A stretch of 64,000 nt of DNA from assembly GCA_031772625.1 (NCBI GenBank), contig CM062811.1, positions 646,178,820 through 646,242,819 of the forward strand, written 5' to 3'. The notes beneath the pieces are model-generated. The model was not told where the DNA came from, did no database searches, and was given only the letters and a program-made list of their open reading frames with translations. The translations under genes and the position numbers were made by a program. Below, in pieces: positions 55,505 through 64,000 of this stretch; positions within the stretch are counted from its first letter, which is position 1, and the number at the start of each line of letters is the position of its first letter. Source of the stretch: Pinus tabuliformis (Eukaryota; Streptophyta; Pinopsida; Pinales; Pinaceae).

Positions 55505-57256
55505 ATGGATAACATCCTTCATGCTCACTCCTTAGTTCATCTGAGGTTGAAACATATGGCGAAAAATTCAGAGTCCACCGATCAAGGAATTCCTTTCGAT
55601 GGGAATCCTAGTCCTTTTCCTCCTTTTGGAAATATTGGTTCTCCATATATGGCTACATTGTCCCTTTCGGGATTTACCATTGGCTTGCCAGTATGGTTGT
55701 TTTCAACCTCCTTGGTTCAAAATGTTGTGATTTCTCTGCAATCAAGTACACCTCCAACTGGACAAAATCAACCTCCAGTTGATCCTAAAGTTGACCCTTT
55801 GCCTTCTTCCTCAGTTGTTTCTTCCTCCCCTTCTTCCTCTTCGCCTGGTGAAAGTATTGGTACTAGTAACCAGGTGGTTAAGAAGAAGAAGAAAGGGAAG
55901 AAGAAGAAGAAGAAGCAAATTCACCAGAGGGGCAACCAAGAAACCATTGCTTTGAATGCAATGTCTGATGAGAAACCGTCCGTCAAGCCTCACAAAGTTC
56001 AATATCCATGTAAACTTTGTGTGGGAGACCATCTTCTTTGAAATTTTCCTGATATTCCTTAGATCTTAGAAGAATGGTCTTCTCGTTCACATCATCCTAT
56101 GTCATCAATTTCTGGAGATCATGTTGGTGACACACCATCAACTAGTGGTCATGGAAAGAAGGGTAAAATCAAGTTTCCCTGTAGGTTATGTGAAGGGAAT
56201 CACCCCATTCACCTTTGTCCCTATCTGAACGAAGACAAAAAAGTGTTAGATAACCGTCCTGATTCATCGCAGTGACTTCCATCTGGTTACAGGAAACTCT
56301 GCCTAAATCCTTCACTAGTTGATGAATTAACTAACCAAAATCAACCGTCAGTCAAACCCACTCTCTCTGAAAGTGAATCATATGAGTCTATACCCAACCC
56401 AAATCAACAGGTTGAGGTAACTGTTGACCTGCTTTCACCTTTAGCTAATCGTACCTTTCCCGAAGAGAGTGAATATGATACCACTCAAGTTATTTTTGTT
56501 TCTTCAAATTATAATGAGCTTGGGGGCAATCTGCCTGTTCCATCAAGACAGGAGGAAAATCGTCCAGTTCTCGTAACTCAAGGGGTTAATTCTCCCATTT
56601 CTATGGTACCCCCTCCAAGTAGTCTAGTCACTTCCTTTGATTGGAATCGACTAGAAGGATTCCGTCTTCCTTCTTATGTGCCTTTCCAGATCATAGTACA
56701 AGTTTGTAATATGATTGTATCTGGAACTATTATAGATGAAGGTGCATCAGTGAGCATCCGTTCCTCAACTGCTTGGCAAGTGCTTGGTTCGCTGCCACTT
56801 GTGCTAGTTACCCAGAATCTATTGTCTTTTAACAGAGGAACCAGTTAACCATTAGGGATCCTCCCTCAGTTACCCATTACTTTGGGAGGAAAAATCATTT
56901 ATCTGAACATGATGGTAGTCCTAGGCCCTTTATATTATAATTTACTTCTTCAGCGCGACTATGTTTATGACATGGGAGCTATTGTTTCAACATGCTTTTG
57001 AGTGATTTATTTCCTGCATGAAGGCAGAATTGTCACCATTGACCATCTTTCATTTCCCGATCCAAATATGGCTCCCAGTCAACCATCTTCCCTAATTGGT
57101 CCTTTTGTACCAATGGTATCATCCCCGCCACGGGTTAATTATGTGGCAACCTATTCCATTCCTACATCAACTAACGATCAATTCAGTGATGTTGTACATC
57201 ATGTACTGGGGGCACTGGAATCAAATCTCTCCTTCATGACCTCTTATGAGTTGTGA
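55505..57256 (+). pseudogene. Element E gag-protease, one frame with five stops, no capsid domain
   Basis: The ATG at 55,505 (ACCATGG) opens a frame of 584 codons to 57,256 with five internal stops and no frameshift. A Ser/Pro-rich N-terminus leads to a poly-Lys tract (KKKKKGKKKKKK, about 55,885-55,920) and two zinc knuckles: YPCKLCVGDHLL with a lost final Cys (about 56,005-56,045) and FPCRLCEGNHPIHLC (about 56,175-56,220), both C-x2-C-x3-H. The protease reads TIIDEGASVSIRSS near 56,730 and LLLQRDYVYDMGA near 56,945. The capsid-like part of F (2,751-3,323) has no counterpart. Confidence 0.72.
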
Positions 57257-57440
57257 TCCAAGGATATGAGGATGGTTCTTTTACTGTGTCAACCTCATTA
57301 AAAAATGAAACAAGGGATATGAGGAGAGTTCTTTGTCTTGTGTCAACCTCGTTAAAAAATGAAACCAAGGATATGAGGATAGTTCTTTTACTGTGTCAAC
57401 CTCTTATGAGTTGTGATCCAAGGATATGAGGATGGTTCTT
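57236..57440 (+). repeat. Tandem repeat after the E protease, left of element H
   Basis: Units of the type GTGTCAACCTCATTAAAAAATGAAACAAGGATATGAGGATAGTTCTT occur about four times here, with period variants of 50-60 bp. A 48-bp stretch starting CTCTTATGAGTTG is used twice (57,239 and 57,402). The array continues after H at 61,279-61,500. Confidence 0.8.
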
Positions 57441-60260
57441 TTACTGTCGCCATTTCTTAAGTGCATGGAGTATTGCCAACATTTCCTTCTCATAAATAAC
57501 TTTTCTTAAAAACTTTCCCTTGATTGGACGACTTTCAAAAGCAATGGGTCTTTCATCTTGCATTAGAACAGCACCAATTCCATTTCCTGAAGCATCACAT
57601 TCCACAATAAAGGTTTTTGTGAAGTTCGGCGTAGCTAAGATCGGTGCTTGGCACGTTGCCTCTTTAAGATGTTCAAAGGCCTTTGTTGCTTCCGGAGTCC
57701 ATGAAAATGAATCTTTCTTCAATAATGTTGTTAGAGGTGCTGCTATTCTCCCATAATTCTTAAAAAACTTGCGATAATACCCTGTCAACCCAAGAAATCC
57801 TCGCAGATGCTTTATGGATGTGGGGATTTTCCATTCCTTAATGGCTTTAATTTTGCTAGGGTCTACCTTAACTCCTTCATGAGATACAATATGACCCAAA
57901 TATTCCACCTCCTGGACTCCAAAGAAACATTTGGATCTTTTTGCATATAATTGTTTCTCCTCCAATAGTTGTAGCACCCTGTCAACATGTTCAACATGAT
58001 CCTTCCAAGACTTGATGTAGATTAGTATATCATCAAAAAATACTAACAAAAATTTTCTAAGGAATGGTTTGAAAATTGAATTCATCAAACCTTGAAATGT
58101 TGAAGGTGCATTGGTAAGGCCAAAAGGCATGACCAAAAATTCATAATGACCCTCATGAGTTCTAAATGTCGTTTTTGGAATGTCTTCAATCTTCATTCTG
58201 ATTTGATGATATCCCGAACGATGATCCAACTTGGTGAAGTAAATTGATCCATGCAATTCATCCAATAATTCATCAATAACAGGAATGGGGAACTTATCTT
58301 TAATAGTGAGCTTGTTGAGCTCCCTATAATCCGGACACATGCACCATGATCCATCCTTCTTGTGCACCAATACTACTGGAGCTGAGAAAGAACTTTGACT
58401 TGGTTGAATTATACCAGCCTCTAGCATTTCTGCAACCATACGTTCAATTTCACTTTTTTGGGCATAGGGATATCTGTACGGCCTGATGTTTGGAGGAACC
58501 CTTCCTGGAATCAGATGAATAGCATGATCATGATCACGCATAGGTGGGAGACCTTTTGGAGTCTCAAATACCTTGGAATGATTGTCCAGGACATTTTGGA
58601 GATCTGGAGAAATAGATGATTCCAAAGTGGAAATAGCTAGCAAACATAATTGTGAAATTACACCTCTTTGCTCCTTTTTAAGAAGCTTAGTCATGCCATT
58701 AGAGCTGATTATCTTTCCTGGTTTCCCTGCAATACCCCTTAATTCAACTTCCTTTCCTTCCATAGAAAATTTGATGAAAAGTTATTGAAAATTAAAAGCT
58801 ATTGTACCCAAGGGTTGTAGCCATTGGACTCCTAGTACAACATCAGCACCTCCCATTGGAATGGAAAGCATTGGGCTAGTCAATACATATTCTCCCATGG
58901 ATAGCTTGATATTATGGCACTTTCCAGAGCAATTTATTGTTCCTCCATTTGAAATCATCACTTGACACTCTGGTGTTGGATATAGGAAGCAATTCAATTC
59001 TTTTGCTACCCTACAATGAATAAAATTGTGGGTGCTTCCTGAATCAATCAACACTATTACCTTTTTCTTCTTGATTTGTCCTTCTATCTTGATGGTTTGA
59101 GGAGTGGTAATTCCCGCCAATGCATTACAAGATATGGTCGGATTTATTTGTTCTTCATCTAGGCTTTGTTCCTGGAGTATACCTTCTTCTTTTGACCTTT
59201 CTTGCTCTGTTTCTTCTTCCTCTTCACAATCTATGTAGAATAATTTCTTCTCAGCACACTTATGACCTTTAGTGTATTTGCTATCACAACTATAACAAAG
59301 CCCTTTTGCTCTTTTTTCTTCCAATTTTTGTGGTGTCAACCTTATAGGTTGTGGAAGACTAGGGGCAACAACACTTCCGTCTTTATAGTTGTGATTGGTA
59401 TGCTTCCTGGTTGCCATAATTTTGCTTTCCATTTTTCTTGCTAACCTGAATGCCTTCTCTAATGAATCAGGTTCCCAAAGGCGAACATCATGTTGGATAT
59501 TATCCTTTAAAGACCCTATGAACACATCAATCCTATGCTCCTCTGGAATATCTTTTACCCTTATGTTCAATTTTTGGAACTCCTCAATGTGCTCCATTAT
59601 TGAACCCTTTTGTTTGAGACTTATCAATTGGCTAAAAAAAGTGTTGATTTTTGTATCTTCATAATGTGCTATCAATTCTTCCGTAAAAATTGCCTAAGTG
59701 ATAAATTGTTTACGAGAGCAAAGCCATTGATACCATACAAACTGATTTGGTTCCAAATATACAGTTGCCATACGTACCTTTTGTGCGTTTTGCACATTAT
59801 TGAGATCGAAGAATTGCTCCATCTGTAATATCCATGTGGCGGGATCCTTGCCATCAAAATTTCTCATATCGATTTTTGGAATATGGTGATTCTTCGATCC
59901 AACATTAGCGTCTATGGAATCATGATTGACATTTCTTTTGTTCTCATCATGAGTTTCCTTTACTACCTTTTCACCATTAGTGACCCTTTCTTGTAGCAAC
60001 TTCTTCAATTCTTCCATGTCTGTCTTCAAATCTATCTTCAAATCTGCCATCGAATCCTCCATCTTAGCTTCCATGCCCTTTATCTTAGATTCCACGCCAT
60101 TTATCTTAGATTCCACGCCACTTATCTTAGCTTCTGTTAGCTTTTGTGAGCGTGACATTTGTTGCACTTGTTCTTGTAATTTTGATATATCATGTAGCAT
60201 TTCTTCCTCTTCTTCATGAGTCATGCTAGAGCTTTCAGTTTCCTTACTAAGTGTTTGCAT
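57441..60260 (-). pseudogene. Element H gag-pol polyprotein (two stops, RNase H truncated)
   Basis: The ATG at 60,260 starts a 940-codon frame with TAG at 59,694-59,696 and TAA at 58,782-58,784. Residues 1-130 are a coiled coil with SKINGVESKIKGME repeats; a capsid core follows (MRNFDGKDPATWILQMEQFF) and a knuckle CYSCDSKYTKGHKC near residue 325. The protease has LIDSGSTHNFI near 405. RT (from about 590) has FSAPVVLVHKKDGSWCM, TKLDHRSGYHQIR, VMPFGLTNAPSTF and FFDD near 742. RNase H starts VECDASGNGIGAVL near 885 and breaks off at LHALKKWR. The catalytic RT Asp pair is kept. The H upstream of GYHQ is odd, since Leu-Asp-Leu is more common. Confidence 0.9.
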
Positions 60261-60930
60261 TTTCTTTCCTTGGGGAATCAGTTACCGATAATAATGCTTT
60301 ACTATGCCCTTTGAATTCCGTTAAACCAAGCTTACACAAAAATTTAAAAAAAAACTACACACCTTTTTTCACTTTATAGAAGCCTGATATTGAATCTGAT
60401 GTATCTCTGTAATTTCAGATCATGTAGTTCTGAAATTGCTACCTGTAGTAGCCTTCTGTGTCCTCTTTCCAATGCCACAAGTCTGAGCCAAATTGGATTC
60501 TCCAAGGAAGCGTTATGTGAAATCTCCCACAATGACTTGCTTTTAGACTGGTTCAGTAGAGCGAACTTGTACGATGTGCCACGAGTCACTGTTTCAACCT
60601 TTGAATCTAAAACACACATACAAGAAACTACAGTCCGTCCTCTTTCTGTACCTTCTTACAAAATTTCAATCCGATCCCCAGAAAGAAAGTTATAACGATT
60701 TTCCCCAGGTCACCTGTTTTGAATGTAATTCAGGAGTCTGCAAAAAGACCAACTTCCTCAGATCATATCTCCGCAAATATCACACGAAAAGATCTAAAAT
60801 TTGGACCCAAGGTTTAGAGTGATTTCTTCTCAAATGGGTTTTTTTTGTAAATTCTGAAACGTCATAGAAAAAAAGTTATAGCAAAAATTCCATGATGACC
60901 TGTTTGGAGCAGTGAAACCCTAGAATCCAA
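60261..60930 (-). other. Leader of element H
   Basis: Non-coding stretch between primer site and gag. The small frames at 60,374-60,822 are not supported. Confidence 0.6.
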
Positions 60931-60943
60931 AGCTCTGATACCA
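60931..60943 (-). promoter_or_regulatory. Primer-binding site of element H
   Basis: TGGTATCAGAGCT on the minus strand is complementary to the 3' end of initiator tRNA-Met, the usual plant primer. Confidence 0.88.
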
Positions 60944-60945
60944 AA

Positions 60946-61278
60946 TGTTATGAAACCAACTCAAGAAATGATAGAAAAGATAGATCAACGCCTTAGAATT
61001 CAGCCTCTTCGAGGGGGAAACCTCCTTTACATTACATAAATGAACAATTCTTGGATGATACAAATGACAAAACCTCCTTTCTATATATAGGAGTCTAAGG
61101 AGTCACAATATAATCCAGCCGACCTAACAATTATAATATAAAGCCACAAAAATAACAATAGAGGGATTCTATGGGGCACAGAAATAACAATATGGGGGTA
61201 ATAGGGGCACAACAATATAAATAAGGGGTATAACTACAATAGTAATGGGGTAATCACTAGTATTATAGGGACCCAACA
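60946..61278 (-). repeat. 5' LTR of element H (333 bp)
   Basis: On the minus strand it starts TGTTGGGTCCC and ends TTTCATAACA, two bases before the primer site. CTATATATAG at 61,081-61,090 is the TATA box. No partner LTR remains. Confidence 0.8.
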
Positions 61279-61500
61279 CTTGTCTTGTGTCAACCTTGTT
61301 AAAAAATGAAAACAAGGAATATGAGGATAGTTCTTTTACTATCTCAACCTCATTAAAAAATGAAACAGCCCCCATGAGGATAAGTCCAGGTCTTGTGTCA
61401 ACCTCATTAAAAATTGAAACAAGGAATTTGAGCATAGTTCCTTGTCTTGTGTCAAGCTCATTAAAAAATGAAACAAGATCCCAAGTTCCAAGTTGAGTCT
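61279..61500 (+). repeat. Tandem repeat of E, right of element H
   Basis: The same TTGTGTCAACCTCATTAAAAA units as at 57,236-57,440 recur about four times, showing that H interrupted one array. Confidence 0.8.
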
Positions 61501-61597
61501 TTGATTAGATCTCATAAAATCCCAGTCGAGTCTTTCACTTGATCTCGTAAACGAACCTTCATTCCATCCACCTAGTAGCCACGAGTAGTCTACTTAG

Positions 61598-61816
61598 GTG
61601 AATGCAATGAAGCTTGGGGGGCATGCACCTAGTGGTAAAGTTAAGTTTCCCTGTAGGTTATGTGAAGGGAATCACCCCATTCACCTTTGTCCCTATCTGG
61701 ATGAAGCCAAAAAGGTGTTGGATAATCGTCCTGCTTCACCACAGCGACTTCCATCTGGTTACAGGAGACTCTCCTTTTCATCATGCTGGGGGCATGTAAA
61801 CCAATCTCAAGCATAG
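61598..61816 (+). pseudogene. Extra zinc-knuckle segment in the 3' region of element E
   Basis: The 72-codon frame has FPCRLCEGNHPIHLCPYLDE, nearly the same as in the E gag at 56,175-56,235, and continues into LPSGYRRLS. It lies beyond the protease and outside any polyprotein frame. It is an internal duplication, or material captured from a related gag. Confidence 0.7.
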
Positions 61817-61940
61817 TTTTTCGTTTTAAGCTTGCGTAAAATTGAAATTGAATCCAAGCATAGTTTTTCGTTTCAAGCTTGTGTAAACATGACACTGAAT
61901 CCAAGCATAGTTCCCTATGGTTCAAGCTTGTGTAAAAATG
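61808..61940 (+). repeat. 47-bp tandem repeat in element E
   Basis: CAAGCATAGTT starts at 61,808, 61,855 and 61,902, a period of 47 bp over nearly three copies with a CAAGCTTGTGTAAA core. Confidence 0.85.
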
Positions 61941-63618
61941 AACCCATTTCCATTTTTAACCCTCGTGATTGTCATTCTATCATCCTGGTTTTTAGATGAG
62001 CCTTGGTTGTTTTCATCCCATCACCACCATCCCTTCGGCCGATCATACACTTTCACTTGGTTGTTTTACCCTTTTTTGAGGAACAACTGCAATGAGTGGT
62101 CTTATTAGCCAACCTCTTCACATAAATCAACATGTTTTGAGAAGTTCCAACATCACCAGAACCAGTTTCTATCCTAGACACCACTTGTTCCTCAAAATGG
62201 AGTCCTCTTTAAGCTCTTTTCAGACTCTGTAAATATGAAAAGATTGTCAAGCGCTTGTCCTTTCCAGCTGGTTAACGGATTGGAAATGATATCTCTCTTG
62301 TATTATTTTACGCTTTTTCAAACTTGAGAGATTAATTTACGAAAAAGAACTTGTGGAGTTTTCTTTTTGTACCTTTTCAAACTCTCTAAAAAAGAAAAGG
62401 ACCGAGTTATCTTTGTCGTTAAACTCATTAAAACCATCAAATAGCGACAAACTTGTCCATCTAGACAAGACCGAGTTTCACCTTTGCTAGACTCATTAAA
62501 ACATCAAATAGCAATTGATTCGCCCGAAGGGTGAAATTATACAACAAGCATATGTTATCCTCCTCAAGCTTTATAAAAATAAAGAGGTATTGTTCAGCAA
62601 TGACTGGGGAAAATGGAAAAAGGGGAAAACCACTTTATGGTAGCAATTCGCTCTTGAACATGACACTTTCACTCTATCACCATGACTATATGGGTTGGGT
62701 TATTAGCTTGATGGTTATCATACCATTGGTCTATCATACCATCCATCACTTTGTTTTGGGTCAATGCTAGCAATTCACTTTAGTGTTGCCGACATGTTCA
62801 AGAGATGTCATTCAGTCAAAATCCATCTTTTGCAATACCATAAACCTTCATTTTCATGACCGCTATTCCTGAACTTTGTGTCGTCAATAAAATTCCATCT
62901 CTAAAATCACTAGACTCGTTTCATGTCGTTGATGTGGGATACATCAAGGCCCTCCTGCAATGAGTCTCTTATTGTCAGCATCAACTCATTATCCAAGAAG
63001 TTGACTTAGAAACACCCATTTAGTACCTTGAGGCTTGCATGCACCAATGGCAGGTTTCTCACTTTCGGCGATAGGCATACATCAATGGCCTTTGACCAAA
63101 AGACTTTTTATGGTGTTTGACATCAAATCATCCATTCACACCATGAAGAATGTACTGCAGTACCTTGAGGATCATTATCATTATCGGTGATTTCTCTCGT
63201 ATTTGTTAACAGCTTACATCATCAACTGGTAATTAGATGGTGTCATCCCATGTTCGACTTCAGGTCACATATTCACATGGTTAGACTCATACTTGAGCAA
63301 GTAGTTGAATGATATTAAAGACCCCAGATCTAGTTTCATCCATCCGGGCTGCGATTTCAGGAGTACTAAATCATATGTACAATGGCTTTACATTGATGGT
63401 CATTCCGATCATGGGTCTATATATGTAGACGACTATTTATGTACATTTAATGAAATTTTATAAGCTGAGCATGGGTATGCCTTCCCTCAGCAATTCATGT
63501 AAAGTCAAATATCATGATATATGTATTGTAATTGATGCAGGTCACCTTCCACTTCAATACCTCCTCATCACATTGTAAAACATTTCATTCCACATTAGCA
63601 TTTTTCTAACTTCATGCT
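61941..63618 (+). other. 3' untranslated region of element E
   Basis: No ORF is supported. CTTTTTCAAACT-like and ATGAAAA-like repeats (62,200-62,500) and the block 62,930-63,130 match the 3' region of element F. Confidence 0.6.
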
Positions 63619-63629
63619 TTAGGGGGAAA
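63619..63629 (+). promoter_or_regulatory. Polypurine tract of element E
   Basis: TTAGGGGGAAA lies immediately upstream of the 3' LTR start TGTTATAG at 63,631 and would prime plus-strand synthesis. Confidence 0.7.
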
Positions 63630-63630
63630 C

Positions 63631-64000
63631 TGTTATAGATCCATTTGGGCACATCAAATCCCAACATTCAGATCAGCATTTTAGGACTCATCAAACCCTA
63701 AATTTAGTTGTTTCATGCCCTAAACAAGTTAACCCTTTGAATGCCTCCTTCCCAAACAATTTCATGACTTGAATACATCCAAAAATTGCCTCTAGAGGGA
63801 CCAGCGCAGTTAAGCCCTTATGAAGGTGCACTGCAAAGCAGTTGAGTCCACTGCTAGGGTGCTCCACAGAGCACTTAGGTTTCCGTTCACCTGCGCTGGG
63901 TGAGAATGAGCGAAATTCACATAGGGTTTGGGGAATATTCTTATATTTTGGAGTCATCTAGAAGTTTCCCTATCTTATCAACTCGTATGAGCTCGAAAAT
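63631..64000 (+). repeat. 3' LTR of element E (cut by the window end)
   Basis: The first 370 bp match 53,090-53,460 closely. TAGAAGTTTCC spans 63,959-63,969 and contains the GAAnnTTC motif found 330 bp into the LTR. Confidence 0.9.

Larger units (their letters stand above)
57441..61278 (-). mobile_element. Element H: truncated Ty3/gypsy element inserted in E
   Basis: On the minus strand the 5' LTR (61,278-60,946), an initiator-Met primer site, a leader and a gag-protease-RT-RNase H polyprotein can be read. The element stops in the middle of RNase H at 57,441, so integrase and the 3' LTR are lost. It lies inside E's tandem repeat. The long frame has only two stops, making H the best-preserved pol in the window. 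Confidence 0.9.
53090..64000 (+). mobile_element. Element E: Tat-like Ty3/gypsy element of the F family, inserted into D and carrying H
   Basis: The 5' LTR (53,090-~54,129) and the first 370 bp of the 3' LTR (63,631 onward) match closely. A primer site, long leader, gag-protease and repeat-rich 3' region follow the same plan as F. No RT, RNase H or integrase of its own is found; the pol at 57,441-58,763 belongs to inserted element H on the other strand. GTACC precedes the 5' LTR, but the other target duplication is outside the window. Confidence 0.85.

Noticed and set aside
1-64000. CRISPR arrays, tRNA or rRNA genes, bacterial operons
   Set aside because: Repeats here lack regular spacers, no cloverleaf or rRNA sequence was recognised, and the content is plant retrotransposon throughout.

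Overview
The window looks like plant nuclear DNA made almost entirely of old, broken, partly nested LTR retrotransposons. I find no convincing host gene, tRNA, rRNA or CRISPR array. The kinds of gag-pol remnants, the very low gene density and the strong divergence between copies suggest a large seed-plant genome, possibly a gymnosperm. I cannot name the species from sequence alone.

Layout, left to right. (1) 1-~10,806, plus strand: the 3' part of element F, a Tat/Ogre-like Ty3/gypsy element. It has a gag with a glutamine-rich repeat, a protease, a stand-alone RNase H, an antisense accessory ORF, a repeat-rich 3' region and a 3' LTR, but no reverse transcriptase or integrase. (2) ~10,807-13,672: another LTR-like stretch, then unassigned DNA. 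(3) 13,678-22,325, minus strand: element A, a complete but decayed Ty3/gypsy element with two LTRs and a GGACC target duplication. (4) ~22,396-24,560: a minus-strand Ty1/copia pol fragment, then LTR-like and unassigned DNA to ~26,024. (5) ~26,025-29,017, minus: element B, a truncated relative of A (gag, ORF0 and one LTR). (6) 29,018-~31,907: copy 1 of repeat C, followed by a primer-site candidate and a degenerate gag (element I, to ~33,850). (7) ~34,900-38,600: a minus-strand accessory-type gene J flanked by GCGTAGCGCC-type repeats. (8) ~39,368-42,903: copy 2 of repeat C. (9) 42,975-53,089, plus: element D, same family as A and B, with 5' LTR, ORF0, gag, protease, extra capsid-like modules, RT, RNase H, integrase and a long ORF in the envelope position. 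Its 3' end is separated by the next insertion. (10) 53,090-64,000 and beyond, plus: element E, a relative of F, inserted into D. E itself carries a truncated minus-strand Ty3/gypsy element H (57,441-61,278).

The most interesting points are: extra capsid-like modules between protease and RT in both A and D; the same loss of the second catalytic Asp (YxDY) in the RT of both; a conserved ORF0 before gag in A, B and D; accessory ORFs in D, J and F that appear to share a motif although they sit in different orientations; heat-shock-element-like GAAnnTTC sites at matching places in the F and E LTRs; and a conserved palindrome beside the TATA box in four A/B/D LTRs. All comparisons were made by eye. 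Boundaries given with 'about' are approximate.
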